DNA of 64,000 nt from positions 1,240,001 through 1,304,000 of the forward strand of contig NZ_CP018171.1 in the NCBI RefSeq assembly GCF_001889605.1, read 5' to 3'. Positions 36,234-42,731 of this stretch are shown piece after piece (position 1 is the first letter of the stretch; every line of letters starts with the position of its first letter). Under the pieces are notes generated by a model. It searched no databases, was not told where the DNA came from, and worked only from the letters and a program-made list of their open reading frames with translations. Origin of the DNA: Aquibium oceanicum (GTDB taxonomy: Bacteria > Pseudomonadota > Alphaproteobacteria > Rhizobiales > Rhizobiaceae). Both the position numbers and the translations under genes were made by a program.

Positions 36234-37675
36234 CGCCTCCTCGTGAAGTCAGACAGCAATGGGACTGGCATAGGGTACAGTCGACATCGCTGCCCGCGTC
36301 CATGCTCTTCGGTGGCGACCGTCGTATGGAGGCAGAGAACTTTTTGGCGTCTGGTTTCGCAACTAGGAGTGCGATTGCCGGCAAACCAACTGGATGGTCG
36401 AGCCTCGTAAGTGTGGCCCGTACATGGCAACCTTCTCGCTTGAAGGGCATACAGGTTTCTGCCGACTACGGGACCCCGTTCCTCGCCGCCACTCAGGTCT
36501 TCGATGTCCGCCCAGTGCCAAGGAAGTGGCTTTCACTGGATCGCACCAGCGACCACGCCCAGCGCCTTGTTACGGAAGGCACCATCCTACTTACCTGTTC
36601 GGGCAGTGTGGGCAGGGCAACGCTTGCTGACGCCAGCATCGCCAATACTCTCATCTCCCACGACCTCCTACGCATCGACGTGAACGATGATGCTCAACGG
36701 GGCTGGGTGTACGCCTATCTCCGAGCACCCACCGTGCGCGCTATGATGACCTCCGCGCAGTACGGGCACATGATTAAGCACCTTGAGATTGGGCACCTTA
36801 ACGCGTTGCCGTTCATTGAGATTCCCGAAGGGAGTAACCTCCAGTTTTCTCGAATGGCAAGAGATGTGGTTAAGTCCCGAAATCGCGCCCATGAACTCGT
36901 GTCAGCTGCGGAGGCGCGATTTGAAGCCGAGATCGGAACCCTACCCGACCTTGGCGACGGCACTGTGGGCTTCAGCGCCCCTTCGCGCGATTTGTTTGGC
37001 TCGGGGCGGCGGCTTGAAGCCCACTATCACAATCCGATCGCACGATCTGCTGACCGGGCGGTGGCGAGCAGCAACAGAAAGCTGGAGCGACTTGCCGACT
37101 TGGTCGAACAAGTATTCATTCCGGGTCGGTTCAAGCACGTCTATGGCCCCGATGGCCTGCCGTATCTCGACAGCGCACAGATTCTCGAAGTTGCTCCAGA
37201 CGTTGAAAAGTACGTACTGTCGTTACAAGGCGAACGCCGAGCTGGCTACCTCGTCGAAGCTGGAACCTTGATGCTGCCTTGCTCGGGGCAACTGCACGGA
37301 ATCATTGGAAGTGTAGTTCTTGCTGGGGAATGGCACGAGAACAAGGTACTGACGAACCACATAATGCGGATTACTCCGAAGCAGAAACCCAGCATTCGGA
37401 TCGGATACCTCCAAGCAGTCTTGAGTCACCCAAAACTAGGACGCCCACGTGTCCTCCGAGGGGCATACGGATCGAGCGTCCCCGAGCTTTCTACTGTTGA
37501 CATTGAGAACCTTGCCGTACCGCGCCTGTCCGCTATTGCCGAAACCGAAATCGCAGATGCGATGGAGGAGGCAGCAACCTTAATGGCCCATGCAAACTCG
37601 GTCGAAGACCGGATTGCGGAGGAGGCCGAACTGATAGTCCGATCCTTCTTGAGCGCGCCAGGAAAGGCGAGATAG
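36212..37675 (+). CDS. Specificity (S) subunit of the restriction-modification system
   Basis: A 487-residue protein with the twofold layout of HsdS. A first target-recognition domain (LKGIQVSADYGTPFLAATQV, TCSGSVGRATLAD) is followed by a helical spacer (SRMARDVVKSRNRAHELVSA). The second target-recognition domain (GPDGLPYLDSAQILEVAPD, MLPCSGQLHGIIGSVVL, RGAYGSSVPELSTVDIENL) is followed by a closing helix (EEAATLMAHANSVEDRIAEE). The start at 36212 lies 22 bases inside the methylase gene, so the two are translationally coupled. It sets which DNA sequence the fusion enzyme methylates and cuts. The recognition site cannot be predicted by eye. Confidence 0.88.
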   Translation: MAVRARLAPPREVRQQWDWHRVQSTSLPASMLFGGDRRMEAENFLASGFATRSAIAGKPTGWSSLVSVARTWQPSRLKGIQVSADYGTPFLAATQVFDVRPVPRKWLSLDRTSDHAQRLVTEGTILLTCSGSVGRATLADASIANTLISHDLLRIDVNDDAQRGWVYAYLRAPTVRAMMTSAQYGHMIKHLEIGHLNALPFIEIPEGSNLQFSRMARDVVKSRNRAHELVSAAEARFEAEIGTLPDLGDGTVGFSAPSRDLFGSGRRLEAHYHNPIARSADRAVASSNRKLERLADLVEQVFIPGRFKHVYGPDGLPYLDSAQILEVAPDVEKYVLSLQGERRAGYLVEAGTLMLPCSGQLHGIIGSVVLAGEWHENKVLTNHIMRITPKQKPSIRIGYLQAVLSHPKLGRPRVLRGAYGSSVPELSTVDIENLAVPRLSAIAETEIADAMEEAATLMAHANSVEDRIAEEAELIVRSFLSAPGKAR

Positions 37676-37714
37676 ATATGCGAGGACGAGCGGGGCACTA
37701 GGGCTGAGACTCAT

Positions 37715-37859
37715 TCAGACCCAGAATGCGATAAGGGTTGCGAGCGCGACGGCCGATAGATAGTTGCGGGCGAGCTTGTCGTAGCGGGTGGCGACACGCC
37801 GGAAGTCCTTCAGCCTGCAAAAGGCTGCCTCTATGCGCCAGCGGCCCTTGTAGCGGACC
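37715..37859 (-). pseudogene. IS5-family transposase, C-terminal fragment
   Basis: The last 47 codons of an IS5-type transposase: RIEAAFCRLKDFRRVATRYD and LARNYLSAVALATLIAFWV. This carries the catalytic Glu region and the usual ATRYD motif. The rest of the gene would lie at higher coordinates but is cut off by the left inverted repeat of the IS3 element at 37860. Confidence 0.8.
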
Positions 37860-37925
37860 TGACCTGCCACTGAGTTTTTCCTCCACCTGGAGTTAGAGTC
37901 CGGCTCTCGATCGAAGGACGGACAG

Positions 37926-38192
37926 ATGAAGCGAAAGCGATTTACGGAAGAGCAGATCATCGGGGTTCTACGCGAGCACGAGGCGGGTGCGAAGGCAGGT
38001 GACCTGGCCCGCAAGCACGGGGTCTCTGAGGCGACGCTGTATAACTGGAAGGCGAAGTATGGCGGCATGGACGTGTCCGACGCCAAGCGCCTGAGGGCTT
38101 TGGAAGACGAGAACGGGAGGCTGAAGAACCTGCTCGCCGAGCAGATGCTGGAAGCCTCGGCCCTTCGCGAGCTCCTGTCAAAAAAATGGTAG
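37926..38192 (+). CDS. IS3-family transposase OrfA (copy B)
   Basis: An 88-residue protein: the helix-turn-helix ([40 protein letters not shown]) is followed by a leucine zipper ([20 protein letters not shown]) and ends LLSKKW. The AAAAAAT run at 38180-38188, just before the stop, is the usual slippery site for the -1 frameshift that makes OrfAB. It overlaps orfB by seven bases. Confidence 0.93.
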   Translation: MKRKRFTEEQIIGVLREHEAGAKAGDLARKHGVSEATLYNWKAKYGGMDVSDAKRLRALEDENGRLKNLLAEQMLEASALRELLSKKW

Positions 38193-39115
38193 GGCCCGCC
38201 GCCAAGCGCGAAGCCGTCGCGCATCTGCAGGCCGTCATGGGTCTGTCGGAGCGTCGGGCCTGTTCCATCGTCGGTGCCGATCGCACGATGATCCGCTACC
38301 AGTCGTGCCGGGCGCCGGAGACCGAACTGCGCGGCCGGCTGCGCGATCTCGCCAACGAGCGCCGGCGTTTCGGCTATCGGCGCCTGTTCATCCTGCTGCG
38401 GCGCGAGGGCGAGCCATCAGGGATCAACCGCATCTATCGGCTCTACCGCGAGGAGGGGCTGACAGTGCGCAAGCGCCGGGCGCGGCGACGCGCGGTGGGC
38501 ACGCGGGCGCCGATCCTGGTCGAGGCGAGGCCGAACGCGCGTTGGTCGCTGGACTTCGTGCACGACCAGTTTGCCTGCGGGCGGCGGTTCCGCGTGCTCA
38601 ACATCGTCGACGACGTGACCCGCGAATGCCTGGGCGCCATCCCCGACACGTCGATCTCCGGTCGTCGGGTGGCCCGTGAGCTGACCGATCTGATCAGCCG
38701 TCGCGGCAAGCCGGACATGATCGTTTCCGACCACGGCACGGAGTTCACCTCGAACGCGATCCTCGCCTGGTCGAAGGATCATCGCGTCGAATGGCACTAC
38801 ATCGCGCCGGGCAAGCCCATGCAAAACGGTTACGTCGAATCCTTCAACGGCCGGATGCGCGACGAACTCCTGAACGAGAGCCTGTTCTTCGGCCTCGACC
38901 ACGCCCGCAACGCCATCGCCGAGTGGCGGCAGGACTTCAACTCTGCGAGACCTCATTCCTCGCTCGGATACCAGACCCCGGCGGCCTTCGCCGGAACTCT
39001 CGCCGCAACCGCCTCCGACGCTTCGCTCGATAAGGGCTTCGCGTCTCCACCGGTTGCTCGAACCGCGCCCTACGGCGTAACAGAAACGGCCAAGGCTCTA
39101 ACCGCCGCTGGATGA
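38186..39115 (+). CDS. IS3-family transposase OrfB (copy B)
   Basis: A 309-residue DDE transposase of the same length as copy A but clearly divergent in sequence. The catalytic residues are Asp in [10 protein letters not shown], Asp in [12 protein letters not shown] and Glu in [16 protein letters not shown]. The N-terminal part has [20 protein letters not shown] and [18 protein letters not shown]. It is intact and probably expressed as OrfAB. Its stop lies five bases before the right inverted repeat. Confidence 0.94.
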   Translation: MVGPAAKREAVAHLQAVMGLSERRACSIVGADRTMIRYQSCRAPETELRGRLRDLANERRRFGYRRLFILLRREGEPSGINRIYRLYREEGLTVRKRRARRRAVGTRAPILVEARPNARWSLDFVHDQFACGRRFRVLNIVDDVTRECLGAIPDTSISGRRVARELTDLISRRGKPDMIVSDHGTEFTSNAILAWSKDHRVEWHYIAPGKPMQNGYVESFNGRMRDELLNESLFFGLDHARNAIAEWRQDFNSARPHSSLGYQTPAAFAGTLAATASDASLDKGFASPPVARTAPYGVTETAKALTAAG

Positions 39116-39133
39116 AAGTTCAGTGGCAGGTCA

Positions 39134-39765
39134 AGGTCGGCACACCGCATGTTGAGAAGTTCACCGCGCCGCATGCCAGTTTCGATAGCCAACCGGATAC
39201 CCGGTTCCAGCCACTTGGTCCGGCCTTCCGCACAAGCGGCTAGGAGCGCCGCTAGCTCGTCTGCGCGAAGCCGTCTGTTGCGTCCGGTAGCGGCCTTGGG
39301 CTTGCGGACGTTGGCGAGAGGGTTCGCCTGCAAGGGTATGTCCCATTCTCGCCGCGCGACCTCAAACACAGTGCGCAACAGGCCCAACTCCCGTATGACG
39401 GTCCCCGCCTCGACCTCTCCAAGCCGCTTGTCTCTGTGCCGGGTGAATGCCTGTGGCGTGATCCGCGCCAAGGACAGCTTGGTCCAGTCGTAGCGTAGGA
39501 ATACCTCTATCCGCTTGGCTTCCGACGCATGACCGCGCTTGCCCGGCGTCACGTCCCGTACATAGCGACGCAATAGGTCAGCTACGGTTGTGCGCTCCAA
39601 GCTTGAAGGGTCGTAAGCAAGCCCGGTACGGTCCAGCTCTTGTTCGGTCTGCCGTATCCAGCGCAGCGCGTCGGCACGGTTGATGAAGTTCTTTGACCGG
39701 GGGGCGTGTCCGATACGTCGCACACGGGCCTGCCACTTGTCGTTTCGTCTCTGTAGGGAAGCCAT
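39134..39765 (-). pseudogene. Tyrosine integrase of the tRNA-Arg island, catalytic end lost to IS3
   Basis: About 211 residues survive. They comprise an N-terminal arm-binding segment (MASLQRRNDKWQARVRRIGH), the SAM-like core-binding domain (TVADLLRRYVRDVTPGKRGH), and the start of the catalytic domain with the first Arg in IETGMRRGELLNMRCADLDL. The H-x-x-R and Tyr boxes are missing, because the frame runs into the IS3 right end at 39133 and stops at 39070. The ATG at 39765 is preferred to upstream starts. The gene starts 102 bp from the tRNA-Arg 3' end and points inward, as expected for this island's own integrase. Confidence 0.9.
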
Positions 39766-39779
39766 GAAAAGTCCTTCAG

Positions 39780-39797
39780 TTGGCACCAGATTGGCAC
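39780..39797 (+). repeat. Candidate integrase arm-type site, right
   Basis: TTGGCACCAGATTGGCAC is 17/18 identical to 34053-34070 at the other end of the island and in the same orientation. It lies between the integrase start and the tRNA-Arg att repeat. Confidence 0.6.
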
Positions 39798-39866
39798 CGA
39801 CTGCGAGTTGGACTATTTCCACCGTTAGGAGGCCGGCTCTAAACCCTTGCATTTCAAGAGCTTAAG

Positions 39867-39943
39867 TGGCGCACCCGACAGGATTCGAACCTGTGACCTC
39901 TGCCTTCGGAGGGCAGCACTCTATCCAGCTGAGCTACGGGTGC
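39867..39943 (-). tRNA. tRNA-Arg (anticodon CCG), CCA encoded
   Basis: The acceptor stem GCACCCG/CGGGTGC, D arm AGCTCAGCTGGATAG, anticodon stem CTGCC/GGCAG with loop CTCCGAA (anticodon CCG), and T arm CACAGGTTCGAATCCTGTC are all present. The 77 nt include CCA. The 3' 44 bases are repeated at 33871-33914, so this is the reconstituted gene after island insertion. Confidence 0.96.
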
Positions 39944-40301
39944 CCGGCCGCGGCTATTATTCCGCAGCTTGGGACGTGCCGGATGAACCGACGCGGCATA
40001 GGTGCTTCATAACCGATGCCTTGCCGCGCATCAACTGGCGAATGCGCGGCAAGGGCAGCGCGGCCCTCCTCTGGCAGAAGTCACAGGTTCGAATCCTGTC
40101 GAGTGCGCGAGTGGGGGGGTGTGCCATGCGGCCACTGCGCCTCGCCCCTAGTTCAAATCTACGGAATGGCCACTCCCGATTGGTCAAATTCACCTGAAAT
40201 CAATGTGAATGCGACGACCTCAAAGACGCTGATCCTCGGCCGGAAGCCCCACGTAAGCAGTAGCGTCTCATCCGGGACGACATCAACCGAAGGAGGATCA
40301 C
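39944..40301. other. Non-coding region with a long hairpin and a third tRNA-like remnant
   Basis: No gene is seen between tRNA-Arg and the fasciclin gene. A 13-bp perfect stem, CCTTGCCGCGCAT / ATGCGCGGCAAGG, at 40019-40031 and 40042-40054 has a 10-base loop. A copy of the tRNA-Arg 3' region in inverted orientation follows at 40073-40110 (listed separately). A run of seven G at 40113-40119 adjoins it. Confidence 0.6.
40073..40110 (+). repeat. Third, inverted copy of the tRNA-Arg 3' end
   Basis: The stretch starting GGCAGAAGTCACAGGTTCG matches the sense strand of tRNA-Arg from the anticodon stem through the T arm to the acceptor 3' side, with about three mismatches in 37 bases. It is on the plus strand, opposite to the intact gene. 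The 5' half of a tRNA is not present. It is probably an attachment-site scar of another element or a decayed tRNA. Confidence 0.75.
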
Positions 40302-40775
40302 ATGAAAAGCATCAAGCTCGCTCTGGTCGCAGCCGTGTCATTGGCGTTCGTCGCCCAGGCCAAGGCCGCCGATATCGTCGATACTGCTGTCGAGGCGGGA
40401 TCATTCACAACCCTTGTTGCCGCTGTCCAAGCCGCGGGGCTTGTGGACACGCTCAAGGGCGAAGGGCCTTTCACGGTCTTCGCCCCGACTGACGAAGCCT
40501 TTGCCGCCCTGCCCGAAGGGACGGTCGAGAACCTGCTCAAGCCAGAGAACAAGGACCAGCTGACGGCGATCCTCACCTACCACGTTGTGCCGGGCAAGGT
40601 GATGTCGTCCGATCTGACCGACGACATGATGGCGAAGACCGTGCAAGGCGGCGAGATAAAGATCGATCTCGACAACGGCGTCATGGTGAATGACGCAACC
40701 GTCGTCACTGCGGACGTTTCGGCCGACAACGGCGTCATCCACGTGATCGACAAGGTCATCATGCCTCCGATGTGA
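40302..40775 (+). CDS. Secreted fasciclin-domain protein
   Basis: A 157-residue exported protein. The signal peptide [22 protein letters not shown] is followed by one complete FAS1 domain: [20 protein letters not shown], the H1 motif [20 protein letters not shown], the conserved LTYHVVPGK, and the H2 motif [14 protein letters not shown]. An AAGGAGGATC ribosome site lies seven bases before the ATG. Single-domain FAS1 proteins are common in rhizobia and are linked to surface adhesion and symbiosis; the role here is not known. Confidence 0.95.
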   Translation: MKSIKLALVAAVSLAFVAQAKAADIVDTAVEAGSFTTLVAAVQAAGLVDTLKGEGPFTVFAPTDEAFAALPEGTVENLLKPENKDQLTAILTYHVVPGKVMSSDLTDDMMAKTVQGGEIKIDLDNGVMVNDATVVTADVSADNGVIHVIDKVIMPPM

Positions 40776-40790
40776 TCTGCGCGGTTGTCT

Positions 40791-40823
40791 TCCTGCCGGC
40801 CACGGTGCGAATGGCCGGCAGGA
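40791..40823 (+). terminator. Probable terminator hairpin after the fasciclin gene
   Basis: A 12-bp perfect stem, TCCTGCCGGCCA / TGGCCGGCAGGA (40791-40802 and 40812-40823), with a 9-base loop lies 16 bp past the stop. There is no T-run, so termination may depend on hairpin strength or Rho. Confidence 0.55.
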
Positions 40824-40917
40824 CAACGATGTCGATACCCTCTTATAGTAGCCGACCTCAGCGCCATTGAGCACGACGTCGGCTTCCAGTATTTTCACTG
40901 ATGCTGGCGAGGGGCAG

Positions 40918-41382
40918 ATGGACATCAGCTTGCAGAATCCACTCTTGGCGACCTACGCCGTCGCCGCCTGCGTGATGATTCTCAAAGTCGTAGGAATGTC
41001 ATGGCTGATGGTCTGGCGAATGATCCAGGAGAAAGGCGGCTACCGTTCGCCTGAGGATTTGCGCAAGACGCGGCTCAATCCCAATCCGGACCCGAAGCAG
41101 ATAGAGCCGAACGAACAAGTCGAGCGAATCCGCCGCATTCACCAGAACGACCTGGAGAATATACCCTTTTTCCTGGTTGCTGGTTTCTTGTTTATACTGA
41201 CCGACCCGCCGCTCTGGCTGGCTTGGCTTATACTCTACGGCTACGTCGCCTCCAGGCTTCTGCATTTTGCAGCATACTTTACTGCTCAAACCCATGACAT
41301 GCGCGCCAATCTGTGGACGGTCGGGTCATTGATCCTGACCTTCATGACGCTGTGGTCGCTGGTGGCGGCTTTGGCAGCCTGA
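40918..41382 (+). CDS. MAPEG-family membrane protein
   Basis: A 154-residue inner-membrane protein with four hydrophobic helices, the topology of microsomal glutathione S-transferase-like (MAPEG) proteins. Typical features are the first helix with TYAVAACVMILKVVGMSW, the loop sequence RRIHQNDLENIPFFLVAGF (the most conserved MAPEG stretch), and SRLLHFAAYFTAQTHDMRAN. The ATG at 40918 is preceded by GAGGGG; a TTG at 40867 would add 17 polar residues before it and is unlikely. Bacterial members may conjugate glutathione to lipophilic substrates; the substrate is unknown. Confidence 0.9.
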   Translation: MDISLQNPLLATYAVAACVMILKVVGMSWLMVWRMIQEKGGYRSPEDLRKTRLNPNPDPKQIEPNEQVERIRRIHQNDLENIPFFLVAGFLFILTDPPLWLAWLILYGYVASRLLHFAAYFTAQTHDMRANLWTVGSLILTFMTLWSLVAALAA

Positions 41383-41419
41383 CACTCTGGTGAATCCGCC
41401 AGGAACGTCATGCGATGCC

Positions 41420-41731
41420 GATTCAGCTGGATCGACCTTCCAGCCCCCCAATCGCAGCTGGGATCGCATCCGTACCGTTGCAGTCGCGCGAGGGGTTAGA
41501 AGATGTCTTTGGCTGCTTCGCTCCCGGGCCGCACGTCCGTGGATCCGGTAGGGCCTCTGATGACCTGGTTCCTTGCAGGACCGGCGATTCGGAGCAGGTG
41601 GTTCGGGGCAGGTCGTCCACAATCTCAAGCCACGGCATTCTGCTTCCGATCCTCCCGTGAACTGCGGGCGGAAAATTCTGCGGCTCATCGATAGCGGCCG
41701 TGAAGACGACCAGATAAACCGGAAGTCATCG
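41420..41731 (-). pseudogene. Duplicated 3' fragment of the GFA-domain gene
   Basis: About 280-300 bp clearly homologous to 42660-42955, the 3' end and downstream of the cyclase-GFA gene. Conserved pieces include GGGATCG near the start, GCGATTCGGAGCAGGTGGTT and the tail GCGGCCGTGAAGACGACCAG. On the minus strand it encodes PWLEIVDDLPRTTCSESPVL in the proper frame but with frameshifts further in and no start. It lies on the other side of the small secreted-protein gene, so the duplication brackets that gene in direct orientation. Confidence 0.8.
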
Positions 41732-41862
41732 GATATCGTAGCAAATACCATTGTATAAATAGCGTCATTGTGCGACTGTTTTTATTACGAATTTCTTATC
41801 GCAGACTGCTTAGTATTTATTCATATAACAATAAAATCGATGCATCAAAGGGAGTATTATTC

Positions 41863-42396
41863 ATGTTTAGATCGCTTCTATGCGCATTTTCTTTTTTATC
41901 GGCTTTTACGTTCTATCAGGAATCCGCTCTGGCTCAGGACAAGACGACGGTTCGAGACCATCGTTCCAGTGAAACGGTGAGAGATCATCGCACCCAAAAA
42001 GCCGTCAGGGACCACAGGACCAAGTCAGTGCTTCTGACGAAGGGTGAGTGCACCCAACTCGGAGGTGACGTAAAGGAAACCGGCGTCAGCATCTGTGGTT
42101 CTGCAGAATACTGCAGCCGGGTAGGCAAAGATGGAACGATCTATAGGGTGTGTATCTCGCAAGCCACCAAGGCGAGCACTTCCAGCTCATCCAAGGGCGT
42201 GCCCCGCCCGTCGAGGAGACCCACTGCAACAGCAGGAGGCAGTGCCGTTGCGGTACCGCTCACGACTGCGGAATGCGAAGGGCTCGGCGGAGTCGTCCGC
42301 AATGCCACGGAATGCGGTGTGGTGAAGAAGGCCTGCATCACCACTGACCAGAGCGGCGTCATCCGCACGGCTTGCATCAACAAGGCGACCGAATAG
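41863..42396 (+). CDS. Small secreted Cys-rich protein with VRDHR repeats
   Basis: A 177-residue exported protein I cannot assign to a family. The signal peptide MFRSLLCAFSFLSAFTFYQESALA is followed by three VRDHR units (TTVRDHR, ETVRDHR, KAVRDHR). Two copies of a domain of about 45 residues follow, starting LLTKGECTQLGGDV and PLTTAECEGLGGVV and ending CISQATK and CINKATE, each with four cysteines. A Ser/Pro/Thr-rich linker separates them. AAGGGAG precedes the ATG at 41863. The upstream 120 bp are strikingly AT-rich. The gene sits between two copies of a GFA-gene tail, which suggests acquisition or duplication-mediated rearrangement. Confidence 0.8.
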   Translation: MFRSLLCAFSFLSAFTFYQESALAQDKTTVRDHRSSETVRDHRTQKAVRDHRTKSVLLTKGECTQLGGDVKETGVSICGSAEYCSRVGKDGTIYRVCISQATKASTSSSSKGVPRPSRRPTATAGGSAVAVPLTTAECEGLGGVVRNATECGVVKKACITTDQSGVIRTACINKATE

Positions 42397-42731
42397 GTGA
42401 GGCGCGGCTTGGGGGCGGTAGCAGCTAACGGAGCGGCCGCCTCTACCCCGCTTTGCGGAGGCCCGGGTGCCCGTATGGGCGGCACGGGCGCAACTCCCTG
42501 ACGCTGAGCCGTCTGGTGAGGCGGTCCGGGTAAGACGGCTCCCGCGCGATGGTCCTCGTCGCCGTCGAGCGTGAAGCCGGCTTTGATGACGACCTGGAAT
42601 CACGCATCTCCATGTTCGAACGTGTCACCGCGTCTGAAGCACTTCGAACCAGCGCAAGTTCCGTATCGACTATCCGGCCCTCCCAATCGCAGCTGGGATC
42701 GCGTCCATACCGTTACAGTTGCGCGCGGGGT
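42397..42731. other. Intergenic region, no gene seen
   Basis: The 335 bases between the secreted-protein stop and the stop of the cyclase-GFA gene (convergent) contain no supported gene. The right part, from about 42660, is the downstream flank that is also duplicated at 41430-41500. GC-rich short inverted repeats near 42430-42490 could act as terminators. Confidence 0.5.

Larger units (their letters stand above)
37860..39133 (+). mobile_element. IS3-family insertion sequence (copy B, in the tRNA-Arg island)
   Basis: A complete-looking element of 1274 bp. The inverted repeat TGACCTGCCACTGA lies at 37860-37873 and its complement at 39120-39133, with TG...CA ends as in IS3 elements. Both orfA and orfB are intact. 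The flanks show no obvious 3-4 bp target duplication: left is an IS5 fragment, right is an integrase cut short. The element therefore probably reached its present state through an adjacent deletion. Confidence 0.9.
33871..39866. mobile_element. tRNA-Arg genomic island carrying a restriction-modification pair
   Basis: The island is bounded by a 44-bp direct repeat of the tRNA-Arg 3' end (33871-33914 and 39867-39910). Contents in order are a candidate arm site, a nuclease-methylase gene, a specificity-subunit gene, an IS5-family fragment, an IS3 element, and a tyrosine integrase missing its catalytic end beside the intact tRNA. At about 6 kb it is a minimal defence island. The base composition of the RM genes is visibly lower in GC than the flanking chromosome. 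Because the integrase is broken it should be fixed in place unless another integrase acts on it. Confidence 0.88.

Noticed and set aside
34278-37675. Ordinary type I hsdM-hsdS pair missing hsdR
   Set aside because: The N-terminal 135 residues of the methylase chain contain their own PD-(D/E)xK nuclease, so restriction activity is present without hsdR.
41940-42020. VRDHR repeats as a CRISPR or DNA-level repeat array
   Set aside because: The repetition is at protein level; the DNA units differ, are only about 30 bp apart and number three. No CRISPR array was seen in the window.
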